64,000 nt of DNA from Marinimicrobium hydrolyticum (GTDB lineage Bacteria; Pseudomonadota; Gammaproteobacteria; Pseudomonadales; Cellvibrionaceae). A program made the translations under genes and the position numbers. The stretch lies in assembly GCF_030848505.1 (NCBI RefSeq), contig NZ_JAVDDU010000004.1, positions 186,001-250,000 of the forward strand, read 5' to 3'. This document shows positions 9,774-15,984 of this stretch, piece after piece. Below the pieces are notes generated by a model. That model was not told the origin of the DNA. It did not search any database and worked only from the letters and a program-made list of their open reading frames with translations. How positions within the stretch are numbered: the stretch's first letter is position 1; each line of letters opens with the position of its first letter.

Positions 9774-10147
9774 ATTTCTCTCCTGGCAGGCTCCGGAGAC
9801 TTACCTTACCAATTTCATGTACTTGGAAGCTAATTATGTGTGCTCACCAGTCACGGTTTTCCATGGCATTGCGAGGCATTCGCTTACCGGCTGGTTAAGT
9901 ATCTCGACAGGCGTCACGCGGCTTCCTGTGATTGTATGCTTTTGCCGAAATAATAGTTACGTTAATGCCTTCATCGGGTGTAGGGACAACAAAGTGCTTG
10001 GTAATCTAATCAAACATCGCTTCAGTGTCAGTAGCCGCTCTCTGCGGCTGCTCAGCTTGCCTTTTAGCGACCTGTTCTAAGCAAACTTCATTTGGCTGGC
10101 CAATGTAGATTAGCTCATGATAGGTCCCCGGCGAACTGGTACGCTGG
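9774..10147. other. Intergenic region at the left edge of the cassette array
   Basis: No convincing gene is seen. A 109-codon open frame on the plus strand lacks a ribosome site and family resemblance. A small hairpin (AGCCGCTCTCTGCGGCT, near 10040) is present. The expected attC site after the last cassette gene (stop at 10148) is not recognisable here. The array may have decayed at this end. Confidence 0.5.
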
Positions 10148-10501
10148 TTACGTTTTGAGCTTTTCACTGAGTTCACCAGCCGTATATGTGAGGGCCTGCT
10201 GCCCGTGTCTGGGCGATGCTAGAACTTCTAATATATTAAGCGTTTGTGACCCTAGCCAGGCGTTCCCTAAGAGATAATCAAGTGGAACAAAAACAGGAGA
10301 TAACCCCCTTCGCTCGAGGCCAATTGAAAAGTCCTTAGCGTTTTGTCTTGAGGTCCAGATAGGCAACGCTATGCCGCCCTCTACCTTCAAAAAGTAAACC
10401 GCCTTTTCGGAGTAAAGAACCCACGCTCCGTCGCTCTCTCGAACGGAGCGGATAAACTCTCTATCTCCAATTATTTCCACATTCATCCGATCATTCACCA
10501 C
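10148..10501 (-). CDS. DUF2750-like protein (cassette gene)
   Basis: Up to 117 aa. The pattern ESDGAWVLYSE, LPIWTSRQNAKDF, FVPLDYLLGN and LASPRHGQQALTYTAGEL resembles DUF2750 domain proteins (W-V-L, P-I-W-x-S, a leucine-rich central helix). These are small soluble proteins of unknown role that often occur near polymorphic-toxin immunity genes. The start is uncertain: GTG at 10501 and ATG at 10486 are both possible, neither with a strong ribosome site. It is the distal gene of the cassette array, with an attC site directly upstream but none recognised downstream. Confidence 0.65.
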   Translation of the reverse strand: MVNDRMNVEIIGDREFIRSVRESDGAWVLYSEKAVYFLKVEGGIALPIWTSRQNAKDFSIGLERRGLSPVFVPLDYLLGNAWLGSQTLNILEVLASPRHGQQALTYTAGELSEKLKT

Positions 10502-10515
10502 TTTCAGTGACTAAA

Positions 10516-10604
10516 CGTAACGCCCGGCTTTGGGGCGGACTTGTAGGCGCGCAGCGGCGGAAAGACCGTCCCAGCCCCGAAGGGGGCGACAACAGCCGTT
10601 AGTT
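10516..10604 (-). repeat. attC recombination site
   Basis: The plus strand runs TAACGCCCGGC...CAGCCGTTAG. Internal arms CTTTGGGGC/GCCCCGAAG and GGAC/GTCC form an extended imperfect hairpin of about 88 bases. It lies between the fosA-like cassette gene and the DUF2750-like gene. Confidence 0.85.
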
Positions 10605-10609
10605 AAGTT

Positions 10610-11008
10610 TCAGCACCATACCAGCCCTTTGTAGGGCGCGCTCTCCAGCTCAGCTAAACGAGTAGCCAATGTTCCACAATGTAATTCAAGTCGATGCCCA
10701 TTTGGGTCGAGTAAATAGATGGAGTCACCCTCACTGATATTTTGCTTCCACTCTACAACGCCGTTCTTATTCAGTTTAGCTCGCAACTCCAGGAGCTCGC
10801 CTTCGCTGATACTGAAAGCGACATGTGTGTAGTCCTTGGCGGGTTCGGGTTGCCCCAAACTCAAACATAACCACGTATTGCCTGCAGTAAGATAAGCACC
10901 TGTGTCCCAGAAAACGTGCAACTTCATTCCCAGAAGATCACGGTAGAACTCTATCGATGTGCGCAGGTCCCGAACCGAAAAGGTGATGTGATTGATGCCG
11001 GTAATCAT
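10610..11008 (-). CDS. fosA: FosA-type fosfomycin glutathione transferase (cassette gene)
   Basis: A 132-aa vicinal-oxygen-chelate enzyme predicted to open the epoxide of fosfomycin with glutathione. The sequence keeps the FosA layout. The metal ligands are His7 (INHITF), His62 (DYTHVAFS) and Glu108 (GHRLELH). Thr9, Lys88, the Ser92-Glu-Gly-Asp-Ser96 loop, Tyr98 and Arg117 stand at the positions used for Mn, K+ and fosfomycin binding in Pseudomonas FosA, with a constant 2-residue offset after the first His. I start at the ATG at 11008 (MITGINHITF), preceded by CAAGG, instead of the ATG at 11086 that lies inside the attC site. It is flanked by attC sites on both sides. FosX/FosB-like activity is less likely given the RLAE/PYKG ending. 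Resistance itself is inferred. Confidence 0.88.
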   Translation of the reverse strand: MITGINHITFSVRDLRTSIEFYRDLLGMKLHVFWDTGAYLTAGNTWLCLSLGQPEPAKDYTHVAFSISEGELLELRAKLNKNGVVEWKQNISEGDSIYLLDPNGHRLELHCGTLATRLAELESAPYKGLVWC

Positions 11009-11029
11009 GCAGTGAACCTTGAGAAAACG

Positions 11030-11105
11030 TAACGGCCGCAATAAGCGGTCGAGTGAAACGATGTCCGGCGACCGCAGGGAGCGCACTTGATTTCTTGGTT
11101 ATGCG
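11030..11105 (-). repeat. attC recombination site
   Basis: The plus strand runs TAACGGCCGC...GGTTATGCG. It contains AAGCGGTC and GACCGC inverted arms around a central spacer. It separates the fosA-like gene from the frameshifted DUF1851 gene. Confidence 0.8.
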
Positions 11106-11120
11106 ACTTCAAGGTACCAC

Positions 11121-11544
11121 CTATAGTTGAATTTGAGAGCCTTCTGGTAAATTTTCAATTTGCTTGCCGATATCACCAGAAAATCTGATGATTTCCTGTA
11201 ACGATGCCACCTTGAAATTTGAGCCGCCATACTGACCGCCCAGTACACCGGGGATTGCCATATGGTATTTATATCCTGGTTCCAGTTTTCCCAGGGCTTT
11301 CTCAGCTTCTGAGGCCATAGCCGACATAAACCAGTCTTCGATCAATTCTTCCTTTCTAATGAGGGCGTTATATTCTTCGATTGATTCGGCGAAGACTTCG
11401 GTAAACGTTTTCAGGGCATAGCCGACAGAACTTGTCATTAGAATCTTTCACAATCAGATTTTCAAATTCATTCTCTATAACGACTTCTTGAGGTTCAATC
11501 CCGATCCAGCCCCAAGCGTCTTTGATTTCATTAAGTATGCTCAT
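11121..11544 (-). pseudogene. DUF1851/Tdi1-type immunity-like gene with a frameshift
   Basis: Two overlapping frames together encode one family member. Residues 1 to about 50 start at the ATG at 11544 and include MSILNEIKDAWGWIGIEP, NLIVKDSNDKF and RLCPENVY. The remainder, in the next frame, continues EVFAESIEEYNAL, EDWFMSAM, GYKYHMAIPGVLGGQYGG and GDIGKQIENLPEG. The span is 424 bases, that is 141 codons plus one base. Removing one base near 11400 (the C after GTTTAC on the minus strand) restores a continuous protein of about 140 aa, the normal family size. DUF1851 proteins include Tdi1-like immunity to type VI secretion DNase effectors, usually sitting behind GAD-like domains. This cassette copy is an orphan. 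A sequencing error is the alternative to a real mutation. Confidence 0.8.
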
Positions 11545-11556
11545 TTCATATTTTTC

Positions 11557-11612
11557 GCATAACGCCCAGCAAACGCCAATCCAGTTTTCGCCGTGGTGCT
11601 GATTGTTATGTG
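11557..11612 (-). repeat. attC recombination site
   Basis: One of the clearest sites. The minus strand reads CACATAACAATCAGCA...TGCTGGGCGTTATGCG with pairing outer arms. It ends 13 bases before the ATG of the DUF1851-like gene, and the preceding cassette gene stops inside it. Confidence 0.9.
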
Positions 11613-11896
11613 TTTTCACCAGCAGCAGACCTATGTTTAAAGTAATAGTGAATTGATCCAAGGCCGCTTGATAAAAGCATATAGCTTATCCAAAGCTTCC
11701 TCCGAAATTCAATTGTTCGGTAGATCCTTATTACGAACACAATATTTAATACGATAATTACAGCAACAATGGCGTTGAGCATGCTTTTAGTTACTGGAGA
11801 ATAAGCGCCAGTGAAACCGGAATAAAAGTAAGACTGGTAGGCGATTGTGTACAGCACTAAAAGCGCAATCAATGACCATATAATCACTCGATTCAT
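11606..11896 (-). CDS. Small membrane protein (cassette gene)
   Basis: A 96-aa protein with three predicted membrane segments (IIWSLIALLVLYTIAY, AIVAVIIVLNIVFVI and a weaker one near ISYMLLSSGLG) and a basic loop (RIYRTIEFRRK) between the last two. I choose the ATG at 11896 because AGAGGAAG precedes it; a GTG at 11914 falls in the upstream attC site. I recognise no family. The stop codon lies inside the attC site, as is usual for cassettes. Confidence 0.65.
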   Translation of the reverse strand: MNRVIIWSLIALLVLYTIAYQSYFYSGFTGAYSPVTKSMLNAIVAVIIVLNIVFVIRIYRTIEFRRKLWISYMLLSSGLGSIHYYFKHRSAAGENT

Positions 11897-11913
11897 TACT
11901 TCCTCTATCCTCA

Positions 11914-11957
11914 CATAACGCTTAGCTAAGATGTGCCGCTTTGAGCGATTTGTTAAG
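11914..11957 (-). repeat. attC recombination site (short)
   Basis: The minus strand reads TTAACAAATCGCTCAAAGCGGC...GCTAAGCGTTATGTG. The TAACAAA-CTCAA start and GTTATG end resemble Vibrio-type attC ends, and the site is only about 44 bases long. The end of the upstream cassette gene overlaps it. Confidence 0.75.
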
Positions 11958-12248
11958 AGACCGTGCCAACAGCACTATTCCTAAAGGGATTAACCAGCCG
12001 CCCGCGTGGCCCGAGTATGAGGAAAGCTTGTACACAAAAGGCAGGCACTCTCGGTAGTGGGAAGCGGCCATTTGACATGACTGAAACTCTGTCCCGAAAG
12101 ACCAATTTGCAGTTACCAGGATTGATTGTAGCACTAGACCAAAGGCGGCCAGCAGTACTATGCCGGAAAGCTTGTGAGCGGCGAGAAATACATATACGGC
12201 TGCTAAAAGCCCCATCGCACTTCCTATGTAGATGTGAAGCAACTCCAT
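11922..12248 (-). CDS. Small membrane protein (cassette gene)
   Basis: A 108-aa protein with three strong hydrophobic helices (IGSAMGLLAAVYVFLAA, GIVLLAAFGLVLQSILV, GGWLIPLGIVLLA). Two cysteines lie in the loop between helices two and three (SCQMAASHYREC), which could form a disulphide. The family is unknown. It starts at the ATG at 12248, shortly after the upstream attC site, and ends within the next one. Confidence 0.65.
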   Translation of the reverse strand: MELLHIYIGSAMGLLAAVYVFLAAHKLSGIVLLAAFGLVLQSILVTANWSFGTEFQSCQMAASHYRECLPFVYKLSSYSGHAGGWLIPLGIVLLARSLNKSLKAAHLS

Positions 12249-12270
12249 AATTACATTCTCTTAACACCAA

Positions 12271-12381
12271 GTTAACCGGCAGAGCGGAGCCGGCCTGCCG
12301 GCGAAGCGGTTTTCAGCGGGGCGTAGAATTTGCGAAGCAAATGCTCCGCTGCAAACTGTTCGGTTGAACGTATGGTTATGT
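12271..12381 (-). repeat. attC recombination site (long)
   Basis: About 110 bases running GTTAACCGGCAGAG...GGTTATG on the plus strand, with nested inverted arms including GCCGGCCTGCCGGC and ATTTGCGAAGCAAAT. Length and layout resemble the long attC sites of chromosomal superintegrons. The stop codon of the 111-aa cassette gene lies in its last bases. Confidence 0.8.
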
Positions 12382-12711
12382 GTTTTCACCTAACCACCTA
12401 ATGCCACCTTGCGCCTTTGATTCAGCTTCTTTAACTGCATCAGAAATTTTAGTGTGGCCTATAGAATCAACCCAGTGAACTTTATCTAGTTCTCCAGCGT
12501 AGCGAAAGCGTACATAATAAATTAAACCATTTTCATCGAATGGCCCGGGCTGCTCTCCATCTTCAAGCCCATCTTCCTCAGCTACCATTTCGTACCACCT
12601 GTCATAATCTAGCGCCACGATGTCAACTGGCTTTTCAACAGTACGGTCGTATAGCCATATACCTGATTTAACGATGCTTATTGAAATCTCACGACACATA
12701 TCGTCCGGCAC
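12376..12711 (-). CDS. Uncharacterised acidic protein (cassette gene)
   Basis: Up to 111 aa, soluble and acidic, with the stretch EMVAEEDGLEDGEQPGPFDE followed by a strand-like YYVRFRYAG and a helical C-terminus (ISDAVKEAESKAQGGIRWLG). I do not recognise the family. The start is uncertain: GTG at 12711 lies in the degenerate attC region, and ATG at 12699 is a plausible alternative, though neither has a clear ribosome site. Confidence 0.6.
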   Translation of the reverse strand: MPDDMCREISISIVKSGIWLYDRTVEKPVDIVALDYDRWYEMVAEEDGLEDGEQPGPFDENGLIYYVRFRYAGELDKVHWVDSIGHTKISDAVKEAESKAQGGIRWLGENT

Positions 12712-12773
12712 ACGCGGCGCTTTGGAGCAGCACAGCTGCGTAAATGTGCTCGCCGTGCTGCCGATTGTTATGC
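12700..12773 (-). repeat. Degenerate attC site
   Basis: The minus strand begins GGCATAACAATCGGCAGCAC, a good attC left end, and the arms GCAGCAC/GTGCTGC pair. The matching GTTRRRY box that should close the site is not present, so this site appears damaged or recombined. Confidence 0.55.
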
Positions 12774-12774
12774 C

Positions 12775-13020
12775 CTATTTAGTTATTAGCCGGTATTCTC
12801 TCTCCGCAGTGATGGATTCCGGCCACTCGATAAACATGTTAATTCTTATAACCGTACGCCCCTTCAAATAGAGCAGATACTTGAATGTATCATCGAATGA
12901 ATCGACCTTGGTAACCATCTCGTAGCTTGGCCCAGCGCATCGTGCTAGAGAATAGCTTTCCGGCTCCACTACATTTACCGTTATCACATCTCCCTTCTTA
13001 ATGCTGCCTTCGGATGCCAT
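12775..13020 (-). CDS. Uncharacterised 81-aa protein (cassette gene)
   Basis: A soluble 81-aa product beginning MASEGSIKKGDVITVNVV, with alternating hydrophobic residues suggesting a small beta-barrel or OB-like fold (KYLLYLKGRTVIRINMFI). Its start overlaps the end of the upstream 129-aa gene by 23 bases, so the two are probably translationally coupled within one cassette. A ribosome site is seen within the upstream coding sequence (GGGAAGGCAA). The family is unknown. Confidence 0.6.
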   Translation of the reverse strand: MASEGSIKKGDVITVNVVEPESYSLARCAGPSYEMVTKVDSFDDTFKYLLYLKGRTVIRINMFIEWPESITAEREYRLITK

Positions 13021-13387
13021 AATTCATAGGGGATATTTTGCCTTCCCACCATTCCTCGAAAAGTGATGGATAGAGATCGACCTCCAGAAGGGTATTAACG
13101 CAATTAAACTCCTTCATTTTACGATGAAATGGAGTGCTAAATTGAATGCCAACCTCTTTTGCATATGACAAACATACCGCATCTAATAATTTTTCTGAAA
13201 ACTTACATATAAGGTCGTATACGTCTACGATTTGATCATAACAACCTGATTTATTCTTAAATTTCACATGAAAGAACCACTTTCGCGATACGCCTAAGCA
13301 TTCGCCTGGTTCTCCATGCTCTAAATCCATAAATACCATGCTATGAAAAACTAGAAGGTCATGAAATATTTCATCTGTGTTTTGCAT
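12998..13387 (-). CDS. Uncharacterised 129-aa protein (cassette gene)
   Basis: A mainly helical soluble protein with several cysteines (GECLG, SGCYDQ, DLICKF, DAVCLSY). I choose the ATG at 13387, 8 bases after AGGA, instead of a TTG at 13393. It begins 9 bases after the stop of the HEPN-like gene and overlaps the 81-aa gene, so the three probably form one multigene cassette. The family is not recognised. A partner or neutraliser of the preceding gene is possible but unproven. Confidence 0.6.
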   Translation of the reverse strand: MQNTDEIFHDLLVFHSMVFMDLEHGEPGECLGVSRKWFFHVKFKNKSGCYDQIVDVYDLICKFSEKLLDAVCLSYAKEVGIQFSTPFHRKMKEFNCVNTLLEVDLYPSLFEEWWEGKISPMNYGIRRQH

Positions 13388-13396
13388 TGCCAAGTC

Positions 13397-13810
13397 CTAT
13401 GAGTAACTCCCTGGTGCTTTTGAATCACCCATCCCTATTTTGGGGAGGTAGTCCTGGGACGACTTTATTCTAAAGAGACCAGTAATTATTGACTCCGCCG
13501 GAAAAATAAGGGCTTGGTGCGCACTGACATCTCTAAGTTTTTTTAAGATTTCATAGTCTTCTCGGTTTTCTTGGCGATACAGGTTGACGCAGGAATTCAA
13601 CCATGGTGGCGAGTTTTTAATTGCAGTCTCTATAAAAAATAGCAGTGATCTTAGGGAATTATTTAAATTTAAAATAAACAGCTTGGGGTTATGATAGGAA
13701 ATATCCAGTGAGTCTCTGTTCTCATGAACAATTTCAATATTCTGCACCAACTCAGGATGAGATTTAGACATCCCTTCAAAGAATAGCGAAGACTTCTCTA
13801 GATTAAACAC
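13397..13810 (-). CDS. Candidate HEPN-like protein (cassette gene)
   Basis: A 137-aa helical protein. It carries KLRDVSAHQALIFP, which fits the RX4H motif of HEPN ribonuclease domains, with a polar residue after the arginine. Two long helices precede the motif (LRSLLFFIETAIKN, REDYEILKK). HEPN proteins act as RNases in toxin-antitoxin, abortive infection and CRISPR-associated systems; this role is inference from one motif. I start at GTG 13810, 5 bases after AGGAG; GTG at 13816 is an alternative. It is the first gene of a three-gene cassette. Confidence 0.55.
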   Translation of the reverse strand: MFNLEKSSLFFEGMSKSHPELVQNIEIVHENRDSLDISYHNPKLFILNLNNSLRSLLFFIETAIKNSPPWLNSCVNLYRQENREDYEILKKLRDVSAHQALIFPAESIITGLFRIKSSQDYLPKIGMGDSKAPGSYS

Positions 13811-13828
13811 CTGCACTCCTTGAGAAAT

Positions 13829-13903
13829 TTAACGCCGCGCACACCGGCGCGAGCTTGCGAGCGTCCGACAGCCGAAGGCTGTGTAATGCTGCGCTTTGTT
13901 AAA
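13829..13903 (-). repeat. attC recombination site, related to the one at 15526
   Basis: The plus strand runs TTTAACGCCGCGCACACC...GCTGCGCTTTGTTAAAA with central hairpin CAGCC-GAA-GGCTG. It shares most positions with the site at 15526-15604, including the AGCGTCC and GCTGCGCTTTGTTA segments, so the two belong to one attC lineage. Confidence 0.9.
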
Positions 13904-13905
13904 AA

Positions 13906-14253
13906 TTAGTTCCATGATGGAGGCCAACCACTCAATATTGACACGCCAATACCCCCGACAAACACAACAATAGTAACCCAGTACCCAACAACCATCGGAT
14001 ACCTAAATCTCTCACAGAACTTAATGCCTCGGCTATCTCCGCTATCTGCGTAATCTCTAAACTGTAAGTACTTAACCGTGGGCCATGCGCTCATAAAGCT
14101 TTGGTCACTCCATATGGTTGGCCTTCCTGCATGATTCCACTGAGCTCCGTGACGCTTTTTCAAGGTTATGAGAAATGTCCATTGCACGACGCTCGTTGTA
14201 AGCATGACGGCCAGGATGGTCACAACTGCTATGGCTGTTGGATGATAATTCAT
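13906..14253 (-). CDS. Two-helix membrane protein (cassette gene)
   Basis: A 115-aa product with an N-terminal helix (AIAVVTILAVMLTTSVVQWTF), a central soluble section of about 55 residues rich in aromatic and charged residues, and a second helix (VGYWVTIVVFVGGIGVSIL). It starts 28 bases after the LPO_1073-like gene stops, with no attC between, so it probably belongs to the same cassette. The family is unknown. Confidence 0.62.
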   Translation of the reverse strand: MNYHPTAIAVVTILAVMLTTSVVQWTFLITLKKRHGAQWNHAGRPTIWSDQSFMSAWPTVKYLQFRDYADSGDSRGIKFCERFRYPMVVGYWVTIVVFVGGIGVSILSGWPPSWN

Positions 14254-14280
14254 AGGATCGACTGTATTTTTAACAGTATA

Positions 14281-15327
14281 TTAAATCCAAATGGACAAAT
14301 CCGCATCAAATCCGGCCTTTTTTCGAGAGTGCGCATGGGCGATTGCAATGCCTACACTGGTGAGATCAAGGCTGTTAAATGATGTTTTGCCTGCATCCTC
14401 AAGCAATTTCTCGAACTTTGGACAGATTGATTTTAGATAGTCTGTGGCCTCTTGCTTATTCATCATCTGACCGTTATTTATCTGGATCAATTTTTCAGCG
14501 CTTGCATCTGAAACACCCTTTTGCTTGCACATGTTTCGGATTGTTTCATCATCCATGCCTCCTGCCTGAACAAGATTTACGTTGTGCTGAGATGGGATAA
14601 TGACATTCCAAATAGCGGCGTTTTCTTCTGCCAACTCGTTAAGCTGCTCTTTCTCAAACCCTTTACAAAATATTGCCTTATAAGTCTGCATGAGTATGTT
14701 TACAATATCCCTAGATCCTGTCCGTATAGCCGCGCATCCAACATACTCTATATGCTTATAGTTTGAATCCTTTTCTCCTACAGCATCCGCAAATACCAGC
14801 ACTGCGTTATTTAGGTAATCCGCAAACATCTTTAGGTTGGCGATATTGTTTCTTTTTGTGTAACCGAGATTAAAGCAGCAAGCCAGTATATCAAGCTGCT
14901 TGCTGTTCAATTTTGGCGCTATTGACAAAGACTCATTTAAAACCACTTGCAGAAGACTTCTCTCGTCCTCTTTCGAGCGGTCAACTAAAATATCAACCAA
15001 AATATCGCCAAGTTCTTTGTCTCCAGAACGAGCATATTCCTTTTGTGCTTGAAACAAAGAATGTTGAAAATCAGGATCTTCCGACGCCTTCAAACCATCC
15101 GGGTTCTTTTCTGACAGCTCCTCAAGAAACTGCTCCGTTATCTCTTTTGCTCGTTGACCGGCTGTTTCTTTAGCTACCCCTGCCAGTTTGTAGAAATTTC
15201 CCTCGAAAACCTCTAGCGCGATCTCTTTAACATGAGCAATCGACAAGCCAGCGTTTACGGTTATATTTTCCGCTTGTAGATTTACAGAGTTATCGCCTGA
15301 CTCTTGGGATTTCTTACTTATCTTCAC
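14281..15327 (-). CDS. LPO_1073/Vpar_1526-like protein with N-terminal GDNS motif
   Basis: A 348-aa soluble protein. Its N-terminus carries SGDNSVNLQAENITVNAG at residues 10-27. A helical body follows, with VKEIALEVFEGNF, ITEQFLEEL, DPDFQHSLFQAQKEYARSG, LVDILVDRSKEDERSLLQ and LNESLSIAPKLNSKQLDILA. This body matches my memory of the LPO_1073/Vpar_1526 family, of unknown biochemical role. The start is GTG at 15327, inside the end of the upstream 63-aa gene (14-base overlap) and preceded by AAGGGCA. Longer readings back to 15465 run antisense to motif logic and cross the upstream gene in another frame. The partner relation to the 63-aa protein is inferred from overlap and shared motif. Confidence 0.7.
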   Translation of the reverse strand: MKISKKSQESGDNSVNLQAENITVNAGLSIAHVKEIALEVFEGNFYKLAGVAKETAGQRAKEITEQFLEELSEKNPDGLKASEDPDFQHSLFQAQKEYARSGDKELGDILVDILVDRSKEDERSLLQVVLNESLSIAPKLNSKQLDILACCFNLGYTKRNNIANLKMFADYLNNAVLVFADAVGEKDSNYKHIEYVGCAAIRTGSRDIVNILMQTYKAIFCKGFEKEQLNELAEENAAIWNVIIPSQHNVNLVQAGGMDDETIRNMCKQKGVSDASAEKLIQINNGQMMNKQEATDYLKSICPKFEKLLEDAGKTSFNSLDLTSVGIAIAHAHSRKKAGFDADLSIWI

Positions 15328-15505
15328 TGCCCTTGCCCTTGTCCGACATATTGATATCTCTGCCAACTTGGATATTCGTTGAATTATCGCCACTTTTTTG
15401 TGCCATCTTTGTGTTGGATGATTTTCGCCAGAAAATCCACGATACGACTGCAACCCCCAACCCACTGAAGATCCATTCTTTATTGTTGATTATGTAATCG
15501 AACAC
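15314..15505 (-). CDS. 63-aa single-pass membrane protein with GDNSTNIQVGRDI tail
   Basis: I place the start at GTG 15505, 5 bases after GAGGA; the upstream GTG at 15541 lies within the attC site. The protein has one membrane helix at residues about 11-27 (WIFSGLGVAVVSWIFW), a basic stop-transfer segment (RKSSNTK), and a motif at 38-51, SGDNSTNIQVGRDI. Similar motifs occur at the N-terminus of the overlapping downstream gene. The motif has an N-I-Q-V-G core, like the (I/V)-Q-(I/V)-G core of RHIM-type amyloid signalling motifs. A membrane effector paired with a soluble partner is a reasonable but untested idea. Confidence 0.68.
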   Translation of the reverse strand: MFDYIINNKEWIFSGLGVAVVSWIFWRKSSNTKMAQKSGDNSTNIQVGRDINMSDKGKGSEDK

Positions 15506-15525
15506 TTCATTCCTCACTATAGGAT

Positions 15526-15604
15526 TTAACGTCGCGCACACGGGCGCGAGTTTACGAGCGTCCCACCGCCGCCTGCGGCGGTGTAGTGCTGCGCTTTGTT
15601 AACC
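15526..15604 (-). repeat. attC recombination site, related to the one at 13829
   Basis: The plus strand runs TTTAACGTCGCGCACACG...GCTGCGCTTTGTTAACC. The apical stem is CACCGCCGC-CT-GCGGCGGTG. The apical sequence differs from the site at 13829 but stays palindromic, while the outer arms are nearly the same. Confidence 0.9.
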
Positions 15605-15913
15605 GAAAAGAATGCCATATAGTACACCCACGGTAAGAATAACAAGACCAGCATGAAAAAATAGTATGAAAGGCCATGCCAAAGGCCGCCCCCCTTCTAC
15701 CATCAATGTACCAGCCAGCCTTCTCACGGGCCCATAGTAAATGATTATTGCAAGCGCCAAAATTGACCAGGCATGGATAAATGCATGCACCGCCAAGAAG
15801 AATGCACTCGAATGTACCCAAAGACCGAAGAATGAACCTACCAGAGCAATTACGAAAGTCCAACGAAAGGGATAAAGCTGGTAGGCCTTCCGGGTGTAGT
15901 ACTCTCTTATCAT
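15599..15913 (-). CDS. Small membrane protein (cassette gene)
   Basis: A 104-aa protein with three or four hydrophobic segments (WTFVIALVGSFFGLWV, FFLAVHAFIHAWSILALAIIIYYG, WPFILFFHAGLVILTVGVLYGI). Histidines fall within the helices (LAVHAFIHAW, FFHAGL). The start ATG at 15913 lies 25 bases from the upstream attC and the stop is inside the downstream one. The family is unknown. Confidence 0.65.
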   Translation of the reverse strand: MIREYYTRKAYQLYPFRWTFVIALVGSFFGLWVHSSAFFLAVHAFIHAWSILALAIIIYYGPVRRLAGTLMVEGGRPLAWPFILFFHAGLVILTVGVLYGILFG

Positions 15914-15937
15914 GTTTATGTCGATCCGATACGCCTG

Positions 15938-15984
15938 GTTAACGCCGCAATCACGCGCTTGTCGCGTGCATTGCTTTGTTACAT
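15938..15984 (-). repeat. attC recombination site (short)
   Basis: The plus strand runs TTAACGCCGCAATCACGCG-CTTG-TCGCGTGCATTGCTTTGTTAC. The arms GCAAT-CACGCG and CGCGTG-CATTGC pair almost perfectly. The DUF6602-like gene ends within it. Confidence 0.85.

Noticed and set aside
9751-10080. 109-codon plus-strand gene
   Set aside because: It overlaps the start of the amidotransferase gene, lacks a ribosome site and has no recognisable domain or signal.
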